NCBI RefSeq assembly: GCF_028993635.1
Contig: NZ_CP118631.1
Coordinates: forward strand, 3,472,001-3,536,000
Reading direction: 5' to 3'
Origin: Mucilaginibacter sp. SJ
GTDB lineage: Bacteria > Bacteroidota > Bacteroidia > Sphingobacteriales > Sphingobacteriaceae
DNA length: 64,000 nucleotides
The notes under the pieces: model-generated
Databases searched by the model: none
What the model was told of the DNA's origin: nothing
The model's input: the letters and a program-made list of their open reading frames with translations, nothing else
Shown here: in pieces, positions 27,062 through 35,780 of the stretch
Numbering within the stretch: the first letter of the stretch is position 1
How the letters are laid out: every line of letters starts with the position of its first letter
Program-made: the position numbers and the translations under genes

Positions 27062-27535
27062 TTAGTTAATGCCTTTTTCCAGCCTGGCGTTTTGACCCGC
27101 AAATATCTTCCATTCACCGTCCCGTTTTACCACTACGATCATCCGGCGAAACTCAAACGTTTGACCCGGATATCGTTCGTCGCCGGCAAGACCCGTTCGT
27201 ACGTGTACAACCGCAAGGTCCTGATTCAGATAGGTAATATCTTCAACAGCCCGGGTATAGTACCGGGTGTTTTTAAAATAAGTATTATGAACCTGCTTAT
27301 AATGCCTAAAAATATCATCCCGACCTTTATAGTAGGCGCCAAACCAGTTTACCCAAGTAGCATCAGAGGTGTAGTTGGCCGCCAGTTTTTCCGGGTTATG
27401 GCTATTCCATGCATCTTCATAACTTTTGATCATCTGCCGTATCGCAGCGTTGTTCGATGCAGTGTCAGGCTGCTGGGCCAGTACGCTGGTACTGCATAGC
27501 CATATCAGAAGTATCAGGCTTGTTATCTTTTTCAT
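27062..27535 (-). CDS. Exported SnoaL/DUF4440-like (NTF2-fold) protein
   Basis: About 157 residues from the ATG at 27535 (MKKITSLILLIWLCSTSVLAQ, a signal peptide cleaved near residue 20). The mature part has the cone-like NTF2 fold pattern: an N-terminal helix with IRQMIKSYEDAWNSHNPEKLAANYT, then DATWVNWFGAYYKGRDDIFRHY, then strands ending in VVVKRDGEWKIFAGQNARL. This matches the SgcJ/EcaC and DUF4440 groups. These bind small ligands, some isomerise polyketides, and most are uncharacterised. The export signal suggests a periplasmic role. It is divergent from the NmrA-like gene across 242 bp. Confidence 0.8.
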   Translation of the reverse strand: MKKITSLILLIWLCSTSVLAQQPDTASNNAAIRQMIKSYEDAWNSHNPEKLAANYTSDATWVNWFGAYYKGRDDIFRHYKQVHNTYFKNTRYYTRAVEDITYLNQDLAVVHVRTGLAGDERYPGQTFEFRRMIVVVKRDGEWKIFAGQNARLEKGIN

Positions 27536-27600
27536 AGGTATTATATACAGGTGGACAAACATCCATAGCGGATACTACAAATAAAGGTGATACTTCATGA

Positions 27601-27642
27601 TGTTACTTATGTTTATGTTACAAATCCTTTATCTTTTGTTAC
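27601..27642. promoter_or_regulatory. Three TGTTAC direct repeats (candidate operator)
   Basis: TGTTAC occurs at 27601-27606, 27616-27621 and 27637-27642, spaced 15 and 21 bp, in the divergent space between the SnoaL-like and NmrA-like genes. The near-helical spacing of about 1.5 and 2 turns would suit a regulator binding direct repeats. Confidence 0.3.
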
Positions 27643-27777
27643 ATACAGCTAAACCTGCCCGATTCATCCTTGCGGATGCATGTAGAAATGGCCGGCGGTT
27701 GGGATGAAGAAAAACAAAAAAATCTTTGCCGACTTCTGGCAAGTTTTTACGGCATGAATATTGAAATTAATAGCGTT

Positions 27778-28644
27778 ATGAAATACACACACGCTATTTT
27801 AGGAGGAACCGGCCATATCGGTGCCGCGCTTTCGACCGCTTTGCTACAAAAACAACAAAAGGTGATGATCATTGGCCATGATCCGGCTAAAGCTGTCGAA
27901 TGGACTGTTAAGGGGGCAGCCTATGAGGTTGCAGACATCCGGGACACAACCCGTTTAAAAGAATTGTTCGGACAGGAGGAGCGCCTGTTTGTGCTGAACC
28001 CGAATGCGGCTCCCGATAAAGATATCGACGCGGTGGAAAGGGAACAGATCGGCAGTATCCTAAACGCGCTTGAAGGGGCCGAACTGAAAAAGATCGTCGC
28101 CGCTTCTACTTATGGCGCACAGCCCGGAGATCATATTTTTGACCTCGGTGCACTGTATGAATTAGAGCAGGGCTTAGCCAAATTGGACATCCCGCTGGCT
28201 GTGATCCGCAGCGCTTATTACATGAGCAATTTTGACCAGGCAATACCAGCCGTCCGGGAAAAGGGAGAATTGACCACTTTGTTTCCGGCGGACTTTAAGC
28301 TGCCCATGGTCGCGCCGGCAGATATCGGTGCATTTGCAGCCAAATTAATGCTGGATGACCAGACCGGGCTGTTCTTCCTGGAAGGGCCTGAAACCTATTC
28401 TAATCAGGATGTGGCTGAAACATTCGGTAAGCTATTGCACAAAACGGTAAACGTGGTGACTATCCCGGAAGCTGGTTGGAAAGACTTTATGATAAAGGGC
28501 GGCTTTTCCGAAAAAGCGGCGGCATCTTTCGCTAATATGACGAGACTTACCATTAGCCAGCAATCGGAAATTCCAACCGCCCAACACGGGCCTACCACCT
28601 TGTTTCACTACCTGGAAAAGCAATTGCAGGTTAATGGTGCTTAA
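27778..28644 (+). CDS. NmrA-like NAD(P)-binding protein
   Basis: About 288 residues from the ATG at 27778. The frame is open to 27670 but the extra 36 residues are not family-like. The Rossmann motif is AILGGTGHIGAALS, followed by a VADIRDTTRLKELFG strand-helix and a Gly-rich region without the SDR Tyr-Lys pair (AASTYGAQPGD). This matches atypical SDRs of the NmrA/QOR2 group, which sense or use NAD(P)H. It is probably a quinone or azo-compound reductase or a redox sensor. The stop overlaps the stop of a small convergent gene by 14 bp. Confidence 0.85.
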   Translation: MKYTHAILGGTGHIGAALSTALLQKQQKVMIIGHDPAKAVEWTVKGAAYEVADIRDTTRLKELFGQEERLFVLNPNAAPDKDIDAVEREQIGSILNALEGAELKKIVAASTYGAQPGDHIFDLGALYELEQGLAKLDIPLAVIRSAYYMSNFDQAIPAVREKGELTTLFPADFKLPMVAPADIGAFAAKLMLDDQTGLFFLEGPETYSNQDVAETFGKLLHKTVNVVTIPEAGWKDFMIKGGFSEKAAASFANMTRLTISQQSEIPTAQHGPTTLFHYLEKQLQVNGA

Positions 28645-28780
28645 AATACTGTATCTCTTTTTCGTGTTTCATCGCGGCTTCTTTTGAATCGAAAGTGCCG
28701 AGATTTTTACGCTTGTGGGTTTCAGGATCAACCTTTTTGGAGTAGATCCTGTATTGCCCTGATTTTAATTTCCTGATCAT
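28631..28780 (-). CDS. Conserved 49-residue basic protein
   Basis: The start is ATG at 28780 and the stop TAA at 28631. The product begins MIRKLKSGQYRIYSKKVDP, continues with ETHKRKNLGTFDSKEAAMKH, and ends EKEIQYFKHH. It matches a short, widespread, uncharacterised family I recognise by its (M)IRKLKSGEYRLYSRK start and RNLGTFxxxEAAxxHEREVQYFKR ending, which looks like a miniature AP2/integrase-arm-like fold. The function is unknown. It overlaps the NmrA-like gene by 14 bp tail to tail. The coding signal comes from family resemblance, since it is too short for statistics. Confidence 0.7.
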   Translation of the reverse strand: MIRKLKSGQYRIYSKKVDPETHKRKNLGTFDSKEAAMKHEKEIQYFKHH

Positions 28781-28938
28781 TATTTATTAACATACCGCGA
28801 GCGGCAATGTTTACGCAAACAAACAATAGAACGTATTAGCCGTGATACCCCGGCAATATTGACAAATGGCCACGAGGTAAAAGTTGTGACATGGCAACAG
28901 AATACCGCAGCCTTTTTATTCTAATCGACTTAATATAT

Positions 28939-30087
28939 TCAGTGCTGGTCAAAGAATTCAGCCATTTGTGCTAAACCAGTTTTTGAAAACATTCTCTCTG
29001 AATTTTCCAGCGTGTCTTTTGTGGCCTTAGCTCCTCTTGCAACCATTTCTTTTTCAAAATGGGCAATCGCCGCTTTGATATCAGTAAATTGATTTCCGGT
29101 TAAACATTCGGCCAGTTCAAACGAATCCTGCAATGCTACATTAGCACCTTCGCCCGCATACGGTGGCATTCGGTGTGCGGCATCTCCAATCATTGTAAGG
29201 CTCTCATCCGTTTCCCAGCTTTGATTTAAAGGGAAATAATATTGCGGACGGGGAATGAAACAAACCACGTCATTTGTAAAAAACTCATGCCATTCATCGC
29301 TCCAGCTGGCAAAATCTTTCTTAAACCATTCAAAAACTTCCTCTTTGTTATTGAAATTAATGCCGCTTTGTTCCAGCCAGTTTTCGGGCGTTTTAAAATT
29401 CACCACAAACATAATTGAACCATCGGCTTTTGTGCCATAACCTACAAATCGCCCGTCATCAAACGCCATTACTTTTCCTCCTTTTGCAAAGGAAAAAAGT
29501 TTTGGAGTGTATTTTTCAGCGTTGTAAATATTGCCTTCAATCAGCGTGATACCAGAGTAAACCGGTTCAACATCACTTAAATAAGGCCGCACTTTTGAAT
29601 TGGCCCCGTCAGCCGCAATTACCAGATCGGCATAGGCGTTCGATCCGTTTTTAAAAAACAAACGCCAGCCTTTTCTTTCTCTTTCCATTGAAATGAAATG
29701 GCTGTCCCATACCACGGTATCGTGCTGCAAGGAGTTCAATAAAATATCACGCAAAGGCGCACGGTCTATTTCGGGGCGGGTTTCCGCGGTAATAGTCGCG
29801 AAATTGTGGTCATCAAATGTAATATTGAGCATCCTGTCCACAAGCAGCATTTTACTTGCTACAGGACGGTGGTATTTATAAAATTCATCCAGCAAACCGC
29901 TCCGTTTCAGCGCTTCCAGTCCTGTGCCTTCGTGCAGGTCGAGCGTGGCGCCCTGCACCCGTACATTTCTGTCTATATCCCGTTCATATACTTTTACATC
30001 TGCACCTTTAAGTTGTAAAAGTCTTGCTAAGGCCAACCCCGCCGGTCCGCCGCCTACTATGGCAACCTGTTTATTATTTAATAACAT
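28939..30087 (-). CDS. TetX-like FAD-dependent monooxygenase
   Basis: A 382-residue class A flavoprotein monooxygenase. The FAD-binding GGGPAGLALARLL lies near residue 12. A TLDLHEGTGLEAL segment and a PEIDRAPLRDILLNSLQHD segment are close to the corresponding TetX stretches. A DGANSKVR motif follows, and the GD motif is GDAAHRMPPYAGEGAN near residue 305. TetX enzymes hydroxylate and inactivate tetracyclines using NADPH and O2. Whether this homologue takes tetracyclines or another phenolic compound is not decided by sequence. It lies 30 bp downstream of an AraC-type regulator gene on the same strand, so the pair is probably one inducible unit. Confidence 0.88.
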   Translation of the reverse strand: MLLNNKQVAIVGGGPAGLALARLLQLKGADVKVYERDIDRNVRVQGATLDLHEGTGLEALKRSGLLDEFYKYHRPVASKMLLVDRMLNITFDDHNFATITAETRPEIDRAPLRDILLNSLQHDTVVWDSHFISMERERKGWRLFFKNGSNAYADLVIAADGANSKVRPYLSDVEPVYSGITLIEGNIYNAEKYTPKLFSFAKGGKVMAFDDGRFVGYGTKADGSIMFVVNFKTPENWLEQSGINFNNKEEVFEWFKKDFASWSDEWHEFFTNDVVCFIPRPQYYFPLNQSWETDESLTMIGDAAHRMPPYAGEGANVALQDSFELAECLTGNQFTDIKAAIAHFEKEMVARGAKATKDTLENSERMFSKTGLAQMAEFFDQH

Positions 30088-30117
30088 AATTTTTCATCGT
30101 TTAATTACGATGCAAAA

Positions 30118-30873
30118 TTATTTCTGCCTGATGGCCGATAATAGTATAAATCGGTCGTTTTTGTTTTTGGATAATTCTTTTGGTACAACGCCCGAAAACT
30201 TTTTCACTTCTTTGATAAAATGGTTCTGGTCAAAAAAGTTCTCCTCCGGAAACAGCCGGCCGTCTGCAATATGCTCCAACGAGGCGCGGAAACGAAGAAT
30301 ATTGCAATAGGCTTTAAGTGAGATCCCGAATTGCTGATTAAAGTAGCGATTTATCTGCCGGCTGCTCCAAAACACTTTTTCGGAAAGCTCTTTAACCGTG
30401 ATCCTCCCTTTCGTTAGATAAATCAGTTCAAACAATTTTCGTTTACGTTCATCTATTTCTTCCGGAATAAGTGATCTGATCTTCTGCGTTGCTTTTTCAA
30501 CAAAGCAGTCAAAATCCAGCAAATCGTTTTCTGTAAACCCCCAATAGCCTTCCGGTAAAAATCTGCCACCGTTTACTATATCGGCAATGGCCTCTCCAAA
30601 AATATACTCAACGGCAAGCAATTTGAAGCTAATGCAGAATATTACACTATTGGCCGAAACTTTGGCCTGTTCAAACTGGGTTAGCCCCCCAAGCTGTGCA
30701 ATACTAAAAGGCTGTGTAGCGGATTTAAAAAGCAATATATCAATAAGTCCGTCGGGTAACCCCGTTGTATCTTTATCGGCGTCCGACAGGTTACGTAAAA
30801 ACCAAAAGCTATCAACAAAATCCGAAAGTGGTTTACCGGGCCTAACAATTCTGTATTCCAGGTTATTGCTCAT
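30118..30873 (-). CDS. AraC family transcriptional regulator
   Basis: A 251-residue regulator. The N-terminal part (about 1-125) is a cupin-less DUF6597-like sensor domain containing VDSFWFLRNLSD and PDGLIDILL. The C-terminal double helix-turn-helix (about 150-240) has ITVKELSEKVFWSSRQINRYF and the HFIKEVKKFSGVVPKELSK motif, typical of the family's second half. It is the first gene of a probable two-gene unit with the TetX-like monooxygenase and most likely controls it. The ligand is unknown. Confidence 0.88.
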   Translation of the reverse strand: MSNNLEYRIVRPGKPLSDFVDSFWFLRNLSDADKDTTGLPDGLIDILLFKSATQPFSIAQLGGLTQFEQAKVSANSVIFCISFKLLAVEYIFGEAIADIVNGGRFLPEGYWGFTENDLLDFDCFVEKATQKIRSLIPEEIDERKRKLFELIYLTKGRITVKELSEKVFWSSRQINRYFNQQFGISLKAYCNILRFRASLEHIADGRLFPEENFFDQNHFIKEVKKFSGVVPKELSKNKNDRFILLSAIRQK

Positions 30874-30943
30874 AGCTTTTGTTAATTTACTCTATTGCAC
30901 TTCAAATCAGCTGGTTACCATTAATTTACCGGCGGTTTAATTA

Positions 30944-33900
30944 TTAAGCAGCAGGTAAACTTAAATAAAATGTGGTTCCTGTGCCCATAGTTGTTTCAAA
31001 CCAAATTTTGCCGTTGGCATTTTCAATAGAGTTTTTGATGAATGCAAGGCCTAAACCCGTTCCGGAGCTTTTGGTGGTAAAGTTTGGCTCAAAGATCTTT
31101 TCACGCATCTCTTCCGGAATCCCATTACCGTTATCTTTGATGGTAAGCAGGATATTTTTGCTGGTTACCAGGTAATTGATATCTATGATGCACTTCCTAT
31201 CCTGAGGGGTGGCTTCAATAGCATTTTTCAACAGGTTATTAAAACAGCGCAAGAGCTGGTCGCGGTCGGCATTGATAATGAACGAGTTTTCTGGTTGCAG
31301 ATACGTAATCTGCACGTTATCCATCTGTTTAAAAATGGTAACTGCCTGGTTTAACATATCAAAAATATTGATCTGCTCAATGCGGGTATCCGGCATCTTG
31401 GCAAACGCCGAAAACTCCGACGCTATCGACGACAGGCTTTCAATCTGCTCCACAAATGACTTGCTGAAACGTTCAAATTTTTGATCAAACCTGGGATCTT
31501 TGTCCTTCCATGATTTATCAAGCAGTTGTAAGCCCAGTTTTAGCGGCGTTAGCGGGTTTTTAATTTCATGAGCCACCTGCTTGGCCATTTCGCGCCAGGC
31601 GCTTTCGCGTTCGGATTGTGCCAGCCGCTGGGCACTGTTTTCCAGGGCCGATATCATTTTGTTATACTCCTTAACCAATGCGCCGATCTCGTCATCGCGC
31701 GACCATTTGATATGTTCGTTCTTTTTACCGTAGATGGTTTTGCTGAGGCTTTGTTGTATAAAGTTTAACGGCGCGGTTATCTGTCTTGCTATAATGATGG
31801 CAAATAAGCCTATTGCTATAAAAACAATGGCGTAAACGTTTATCATCACATTAAGCAATGAGCTTATGCGCTCGCGGTAGTCGGTTTCATTACTAAAATA
31901 AGGCAACTGGATATAGGCAACCGTTTTGTTTGATGCAGTAAGTGTTACCGGGGCATAGGCCGCTTTATAGCTCAGTTCGCCAATTTTTTCGTCATTTACA
32001 AACTCGGTTTTTTGCAATTTGCTCAAAAAGATGAATGCACGGGCGTTCATCCGTTTTGCCACGAGGCCGTTTTCATAAATTTTAGGCTGAGTGGTTAGCA
32101 AGGGAACCCCATTGGTATCAAACAAAGTAAGGTCGGTTGCGTAGGTATTGGCCAGCTCATTAAAATGAACCTGGCTCTCCTCATTGAGATGCTCAACGTA
32201 CTGGGTAAAAAGGCCGTTTTCAAATGCCGATGCTATACGGGTTATTTTATCCCTGATCATTTTTTCCTGCTGGGTATAGTACTGGTTACTGATGGATAAA
32301 AAAGTAATAAAGCCAACAAGTACCAGGGTAACCACTACGGCCAGTATCATCGAGATCTGGATGCGGGTTTTATACAATACCTTATCAAAATTTATCCTGA
32401 AGTTTATCTTCAGCCCGTCTTCGGCTATATTAAAGATCTTAATGCGGGCCCATGACCATTTTAAAGTGATGATAACCGCGCTGAATATCAGTATGACCAC
32501 TAAAAAGAAGGTAAGCGAAGTAACCGCATAGTAAAGTGAGTTTTCTTCCCTGCTAACAACAATCAGGTTTCTTTCGCTGGGCCTGTATATCAGGTGATTG
32601 TATGTTGTAAAGCTTTCGTACCAGGCAGTGCTGTGGTTTTGAGTGGTTTTTTCGGTGTATTTTTTCAGGTCGCCTTTAAACTCCCTGTTATCGAGCGAGT
32701 AAACATAGGTACCGCGCTGGCTCAGCAATTTGTTATCGCTATAAAAGGCGTATGAATAATCTTTAAAGTCATTTTCAGGGCTTATGTTGCCGTCGATCAA
32801 TAATTCGGGGAAAGCACCTGATAATTGCAGCGGTTTTGATTTAAGCTCAATTACAATAGTGCCCAATTGCTTATTACTGGTATTTACAGGCAGTATGGCA
32901 AAGTAATTCTGGTATCCAAACGATTCATTTTCGCGGTAAAAATAGTCGGACACCTTAAATGAACTATATAGCACGAGGTCTTTAAACACACTCAGCGAGT
33001 AGTTTTTATCTGCCGAGGTAGGTTCATCATTGGCATCAAATTCATGAACTTTAAACTCGTACTTTGACAGGTAGCCATCAAAATAAAGTTTTTGGAAACG
33101 GGTTTTAAGATAATCGCCGTTGTGCAGGCCGTTAGTAAAATAGCGTACTATGGCAGTATCCGTTATAATTTGATTTTCTATCCTTTTAAAAATATAATCG
33201 GCCGTAGCATCATCCGGGATCTCCAGTTTTTGCACCAGGGCTTTCCGGGTTTCGTGCTCTTTCAGATCTTCAAAATGATTAAGCTTAATGGCCGCTATCA
33301 GGGCGCAAACAAACACGATACCCAAAAATGAAGTGGCAAAAAGCTGTTCTTTATAATAAATAAAACTATATGCCCTTATCAGTACCAACAGTGCCCACAA
33401 TATGTAAAACAGCGTAAATTCATGAAAATAGGTAAACACGATGGTTGCTATGATAATTCCGGACAAAAACAGGAATAACTGGTGCGTTCGGGGTACGTTA
33501 AGCTTCAGACATATAGTTAAAATGATTTCATTGAGCAGGTAAAATATCAAAAAGCTAAAGCACAGCATTAATACCCCCAATATGCTGAACCCCGTTAAGC
33601 TGAGCACATTGTTTACATCAAAATTGATTTTTGAGTTGATAACCAGGCCATGAAACAAACGCAATAATGATGTTGACGCCCCAATAAGCGTTAAAATAGC
33701 AATAACCACGATAACATAGCCGGCAGTTTTGTTTTGTACATTGGTTAAAAACCTGCGGCGCTGCCTGTACACATAGGCTACAAGCCAAAAAATGACCAGG
33801 ATATTGATACAAAAATCGCCCAGCGAAGGATAAACCAGGCTTGAGCCATAAAATACCGGATTGAAAATGCTAAGCTTATAAGTAAAATCGGGCAGGTTAT

Positions 33901-34678
33901 AATGCAGGTTAACAAACCTGAACAGCACAATGTACAAAGCAAGGAATATGATGGATAATACCACATACCCTTTTGATGCCACATAATTGCAAATATTATG
34001 CATCAGTACACAAAGCGTAATGGCGGTGAGGATCCAAAATGAAAGTTCATAGTAAACAAAATCATTATTGGCGTCATTATTTTTAAGCTTTACCGAAAAC
34101 AGGTAATCATTATCGCTGCTATGAACCTCATAAACGTTGACATCTGTAAAATCGGCTATATCAATGTTATCATCATCGAGAAGATCCCTGGCAAATTTGT
34201 TTTGAAGGTATTTGTTCTGGAACGCGTAATTGATCTTAACCGGAATAAAGAAGATAACGGAAAAATTTCCCTCCGTTTTCCGGAACGTTTCATAATACCC
34301 GTTGGGCTGCTTAATAAAGGAATAGCCATCTTTAATGGTATTGGTACTATCGGGCAATACTTTTATGCCACTCCAAAAGCTTAATTTATTATTGGTTAAG
34401 GTTATAAACCAAATGTTGTTTTGGGTGGTAAAATTTTCAATAGCATTAATAGCATCCTGCTCATTATTGCGCAGGTTCATCATCTTTTTAAAACGGTCGG
34501 TACCGTTAAGCTGCTTATTTATAAACGCTTCTTTGTTATGGAGGTTGTCTTCCAGTATCCGGGCAGACTGCACAAGGCTATTTACGGGCGTATATGTTTT
34601 TTGAACAATAACGGCCGTAAGCAGCAAACTAAGCCCCAAAAGGGCAAGCAATAGGCGTATTTTTCCGGAAGTAGTCAA
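30944..34678 (-). CDS. Large NtrY-like membrane sensor histidine kinase
   Basis: A kinase of about 1244 residues with a long membrane part. An N-terminal helix (LLLALLGLSLLLTAVIV) precedes a periplasmic region, then some eight to ten membrane helices (about 210-470), a second extracytoplasmic region (about 490-700), a helix pair (about 715-800), a HAMP-like linker (ITAPLNFIQQSLSKTI), HisKA (QVAHEIKNPLTPLKL) and HATPase (LLKNAIEATP, DNGNGIP, GTGLGLAFIK). The kinase end resembles NtrY. No response regulator is adjacent. The start is TTG at 34678, because a stop lies just upstream and no ATG fits. The signal sensed is unknown. Confidence 0.85.
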   Translation of the reverse strand: MTTSGKIRLLLALLGLSLLLTAVIVQKTYTPVNSLVQSARILEDNLHNKEAFINKQLNGTDRFKKMMNLRNNEQDAINAIENFTTQNNIWFITLTNNKLSFWSGIKVLPDSTNTIKDGYSFIKQPNGYYETFRKTEGNFSVIFFIPVKINYAFQNKYLQNKFARDLLDDDNIDIADFTDVNVYEVHSSDNDYLFSVKLKNNDANNDFVYYELSFWILTAITLCVLMHNICNYVASKGYVVLSIIFLALYIVLFRFVNLHYNLPDFTYKLSIFNPVFYGSSLVYPSLGDFCINILVIFWLVAYVYRQRRRFLTNVQNKTAGYVIVVIAILTLIGASTSLLRLFHGLVINSKINFDVNNVLSLTGFSILGVLMLCFSFLIFYLLNEIILTICLKLNVPRTHQLFLFLSGIIIATIVFTYFHEFTLFYILWALLVLIRAYSFIYYKEQLFATSFLGIVFVCALIAAIKLNHFEDLKEHETRKALVQKLEIPDDATADYIFKRIENQIITDTAIVRYFTNGLHNGDYLKTRFQKLYFDGYLSKYEFKVHEFDANDEPTSADKNYSLSVFKDLVLYSSFKVSDYFYRENESFGYQNYFAILPVNTSNKQLGTIVIELKSKPLQLSGAFPELLIDGNISPENDFKDYSYAFYSDNKLLSQRGTYVYSLDNREFKGDLKKYTEKTTQNHSTAWYESFTTYNHLIYRPSERNLIVVSREENSLYYAVTSLTFFLVVILIFSAVIITLKWSWARIKIFNIAEDGLKINFRINFDKVLYKTRIQISMILAVVVTLVLVGFITFLSISNQYYTQQEKMIRDKITRIASAFENGLFTQYVEHLNEESQVHFNELANTYATDLTLFDTNGVPLLTTQPKIYENGLVAKRMNARAFIFLSKLQKTEFVNDEKIGELSYKAAYAPVTLTASNKTVAYIQLPYFSNETDYRERISSLLNVMINVYAIVFIAIGLFAIIIARQITAPLNFIQQSLSKTIYGKKNEHIKWSRDDEIGALVKEYNKMISALENSAQRLAQSERESAWREMAKQVAHEIKNPLTPLKLGLQLLDKSWKDKDPRFDQKFERFSKSFVEQIESLSSIASEFSAFAKMPDTRIEQINIFDMLNQAVTIFKQMDNVQITYLQPENSFIINADRDQLLRCFNNLLKNAIEATPQDRKCIIDINYLVTSKNILLTIKDNGNGIPEEMREKIFEPNFTTKSSGTGLGLAFIKNSIENANGKIWFETTMGTGTTFYLSLPAA

Positions 34679-34729
34679 GATGTTGCTATACTATGGATTT
34701 TTTGTTTAATACAAGCCTATAACAAAAAT

Positions 34730-34756
34730 AAAAGCCACATGTTGTATGTGGCTTTT
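34730..34756 (-). terminator. Rho-independent terminator downstream of fabD
   Basis: AAAAGCCACAT, five bases, ATGTGGCTTTT: an 11-bp perfect stem with T-run, beginning 5 bp after the fabD stop. It separates fabD from the kinase gene. Confidence 0.85.
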
Positions 34757-34761
34757 AAAAA

Positions 34762-35649
34762 TTATTGCGGTAACGCGGCGCTTGCAGTTTCAACGGTTTT
34801 ATCAACCTTTTTAACAAGGCCCTGCAGTACGTTGCCCGGCCCCACTTCGGTAAATGAGGTAGCACCATCTTCAAGCATATGCATTACGGTTTGTGTCCAC
34901 CTAACGGCACCGGTAAGCTGGGCTATCAGATTGTGTTTAATCAGCTCAGGGTCGGTATATGGCTTGGCATCTATATTTTGGTAGATGGGGCATACCGGGG
35001 CTTTGATCTCGGTAGCCACAATCGCGGCCTCCAGTTCAACCCTCGCGGCTTCCATTAACGGTGAATGGAACGCTCCGCCTACTTTGAGCTTTAGCGCACG
35101 TTTTGCACCGGCTTCGGTCATTTTCATACAAGCCTCGTCAATACCGGCAATGGAGCCCGATATCACCAGCTGACCCGGGCAGTTGTAATTTGCAGGCACA
35201 ACAACCTCGCTTATGCGCTGGCAAATATCTTCTACGGTAAAATCATCCAGGCCTAAAATAGCGGCCATAGTTGATGGTTGTATTTCACAAGCCTTTTGCA
35301 TAGCGTTGGCACGTGCTGCTACCAAACGTAAGCCATCTTCAAATGACAAAGCCCCTGCGGCTACCAGGGCCGAAAATTCACCCAATGAGTGGCCCGCAAC
35401 CATTTCGGGCTTAAAATCATCACCCAAAACCGTGGCCAAAATGGTTGAATGTAAGTAAATAGCAGGCTGGGTAACGCTGGTTTGCACCAGGTCATCGGCA
35501 GTGCCTTCAAACATTACATCAGTAATGCGGAAACCCAGGATTTCGTTAGCTTTTTCAAACAGCTCACGTGCTTTTTCTGATTGATTGTACAGGTCCTTGC
35601 CCATACCCGGAAACTGGGCGCCCTGGCCCGGGAAAATATATGCTTTCAT
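34762..35649 (-). CDS. fabD: Malonyl-CoA-ACP transacylase
   Basis: A 295-residue acyltransferase, normal length. The oxyanion-hole/nucleophile motifs are PGQGAQFPGMG near residue 7 and GHSLGEFSAL with Ser88. The catalytic histidine is in GGAFHSPLMEAA, and an RANAMQKAC segment holds the malonate-binding Arg. It loads malonyl groups onto ACP for fatty-acid synthesis. The gene is single, not clustered with other fab genes, is followed by its own terminator, and is preceded by a period-8 inverted repeat. Confidence 0.96.
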   Translation of the reverse strand: MKAYIFPGQGAQFPGMGKDLYNQSEKARELFEKANEILGFRITDVMFEGTADDLVQTSVTQPAIYLHSTILATVLGDDFKPEMVAGHSLGEFSALVAAGALSFEDGLRLVAARANAMQKACEIQPSTMAAILGLDDFTVEDICQRISEVVVPANYNCPGQLVISGSIAGIDEACMKMTEAGAKRALKLKVGGAFHSPLMEAARVELEAAIVATEIKAPVCPIYQNIDAKPYTDPELIKHNLIAQLTGAVRWTQTVMHMLEDGATSFTEVGPGNVLQGLVKKVDKTVETASAALPQ

Positions 35650-35663
35650 AGTTTTGGTTTATT

Positions 35664-35780
35664 GGTTGACTAATTAAGTGAATGGTTGATTGGGTTGATT
35701 AGGAGAGTGGTTGTTTTTTGAATGAGCTAAATTTTCACTCAGTCAACTACTCACCTAATCAACCATTCACCCAATCAACT
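35664..35780. repeat. Period-8 TGA-N5 inverted repeat, site 4
   Basis: The left arm (35664-35713) contains TGA ATGGT TGA TTGGG TTGA TTAGG and the right arm (35736-35780) TCA CCTAA TCA ACCAT TCA CCCAA TCA. The words match the fragment at 1026-1048. The right arm runs into the end of folE and supplies its TGA stop codon. Confidence 0.7.
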
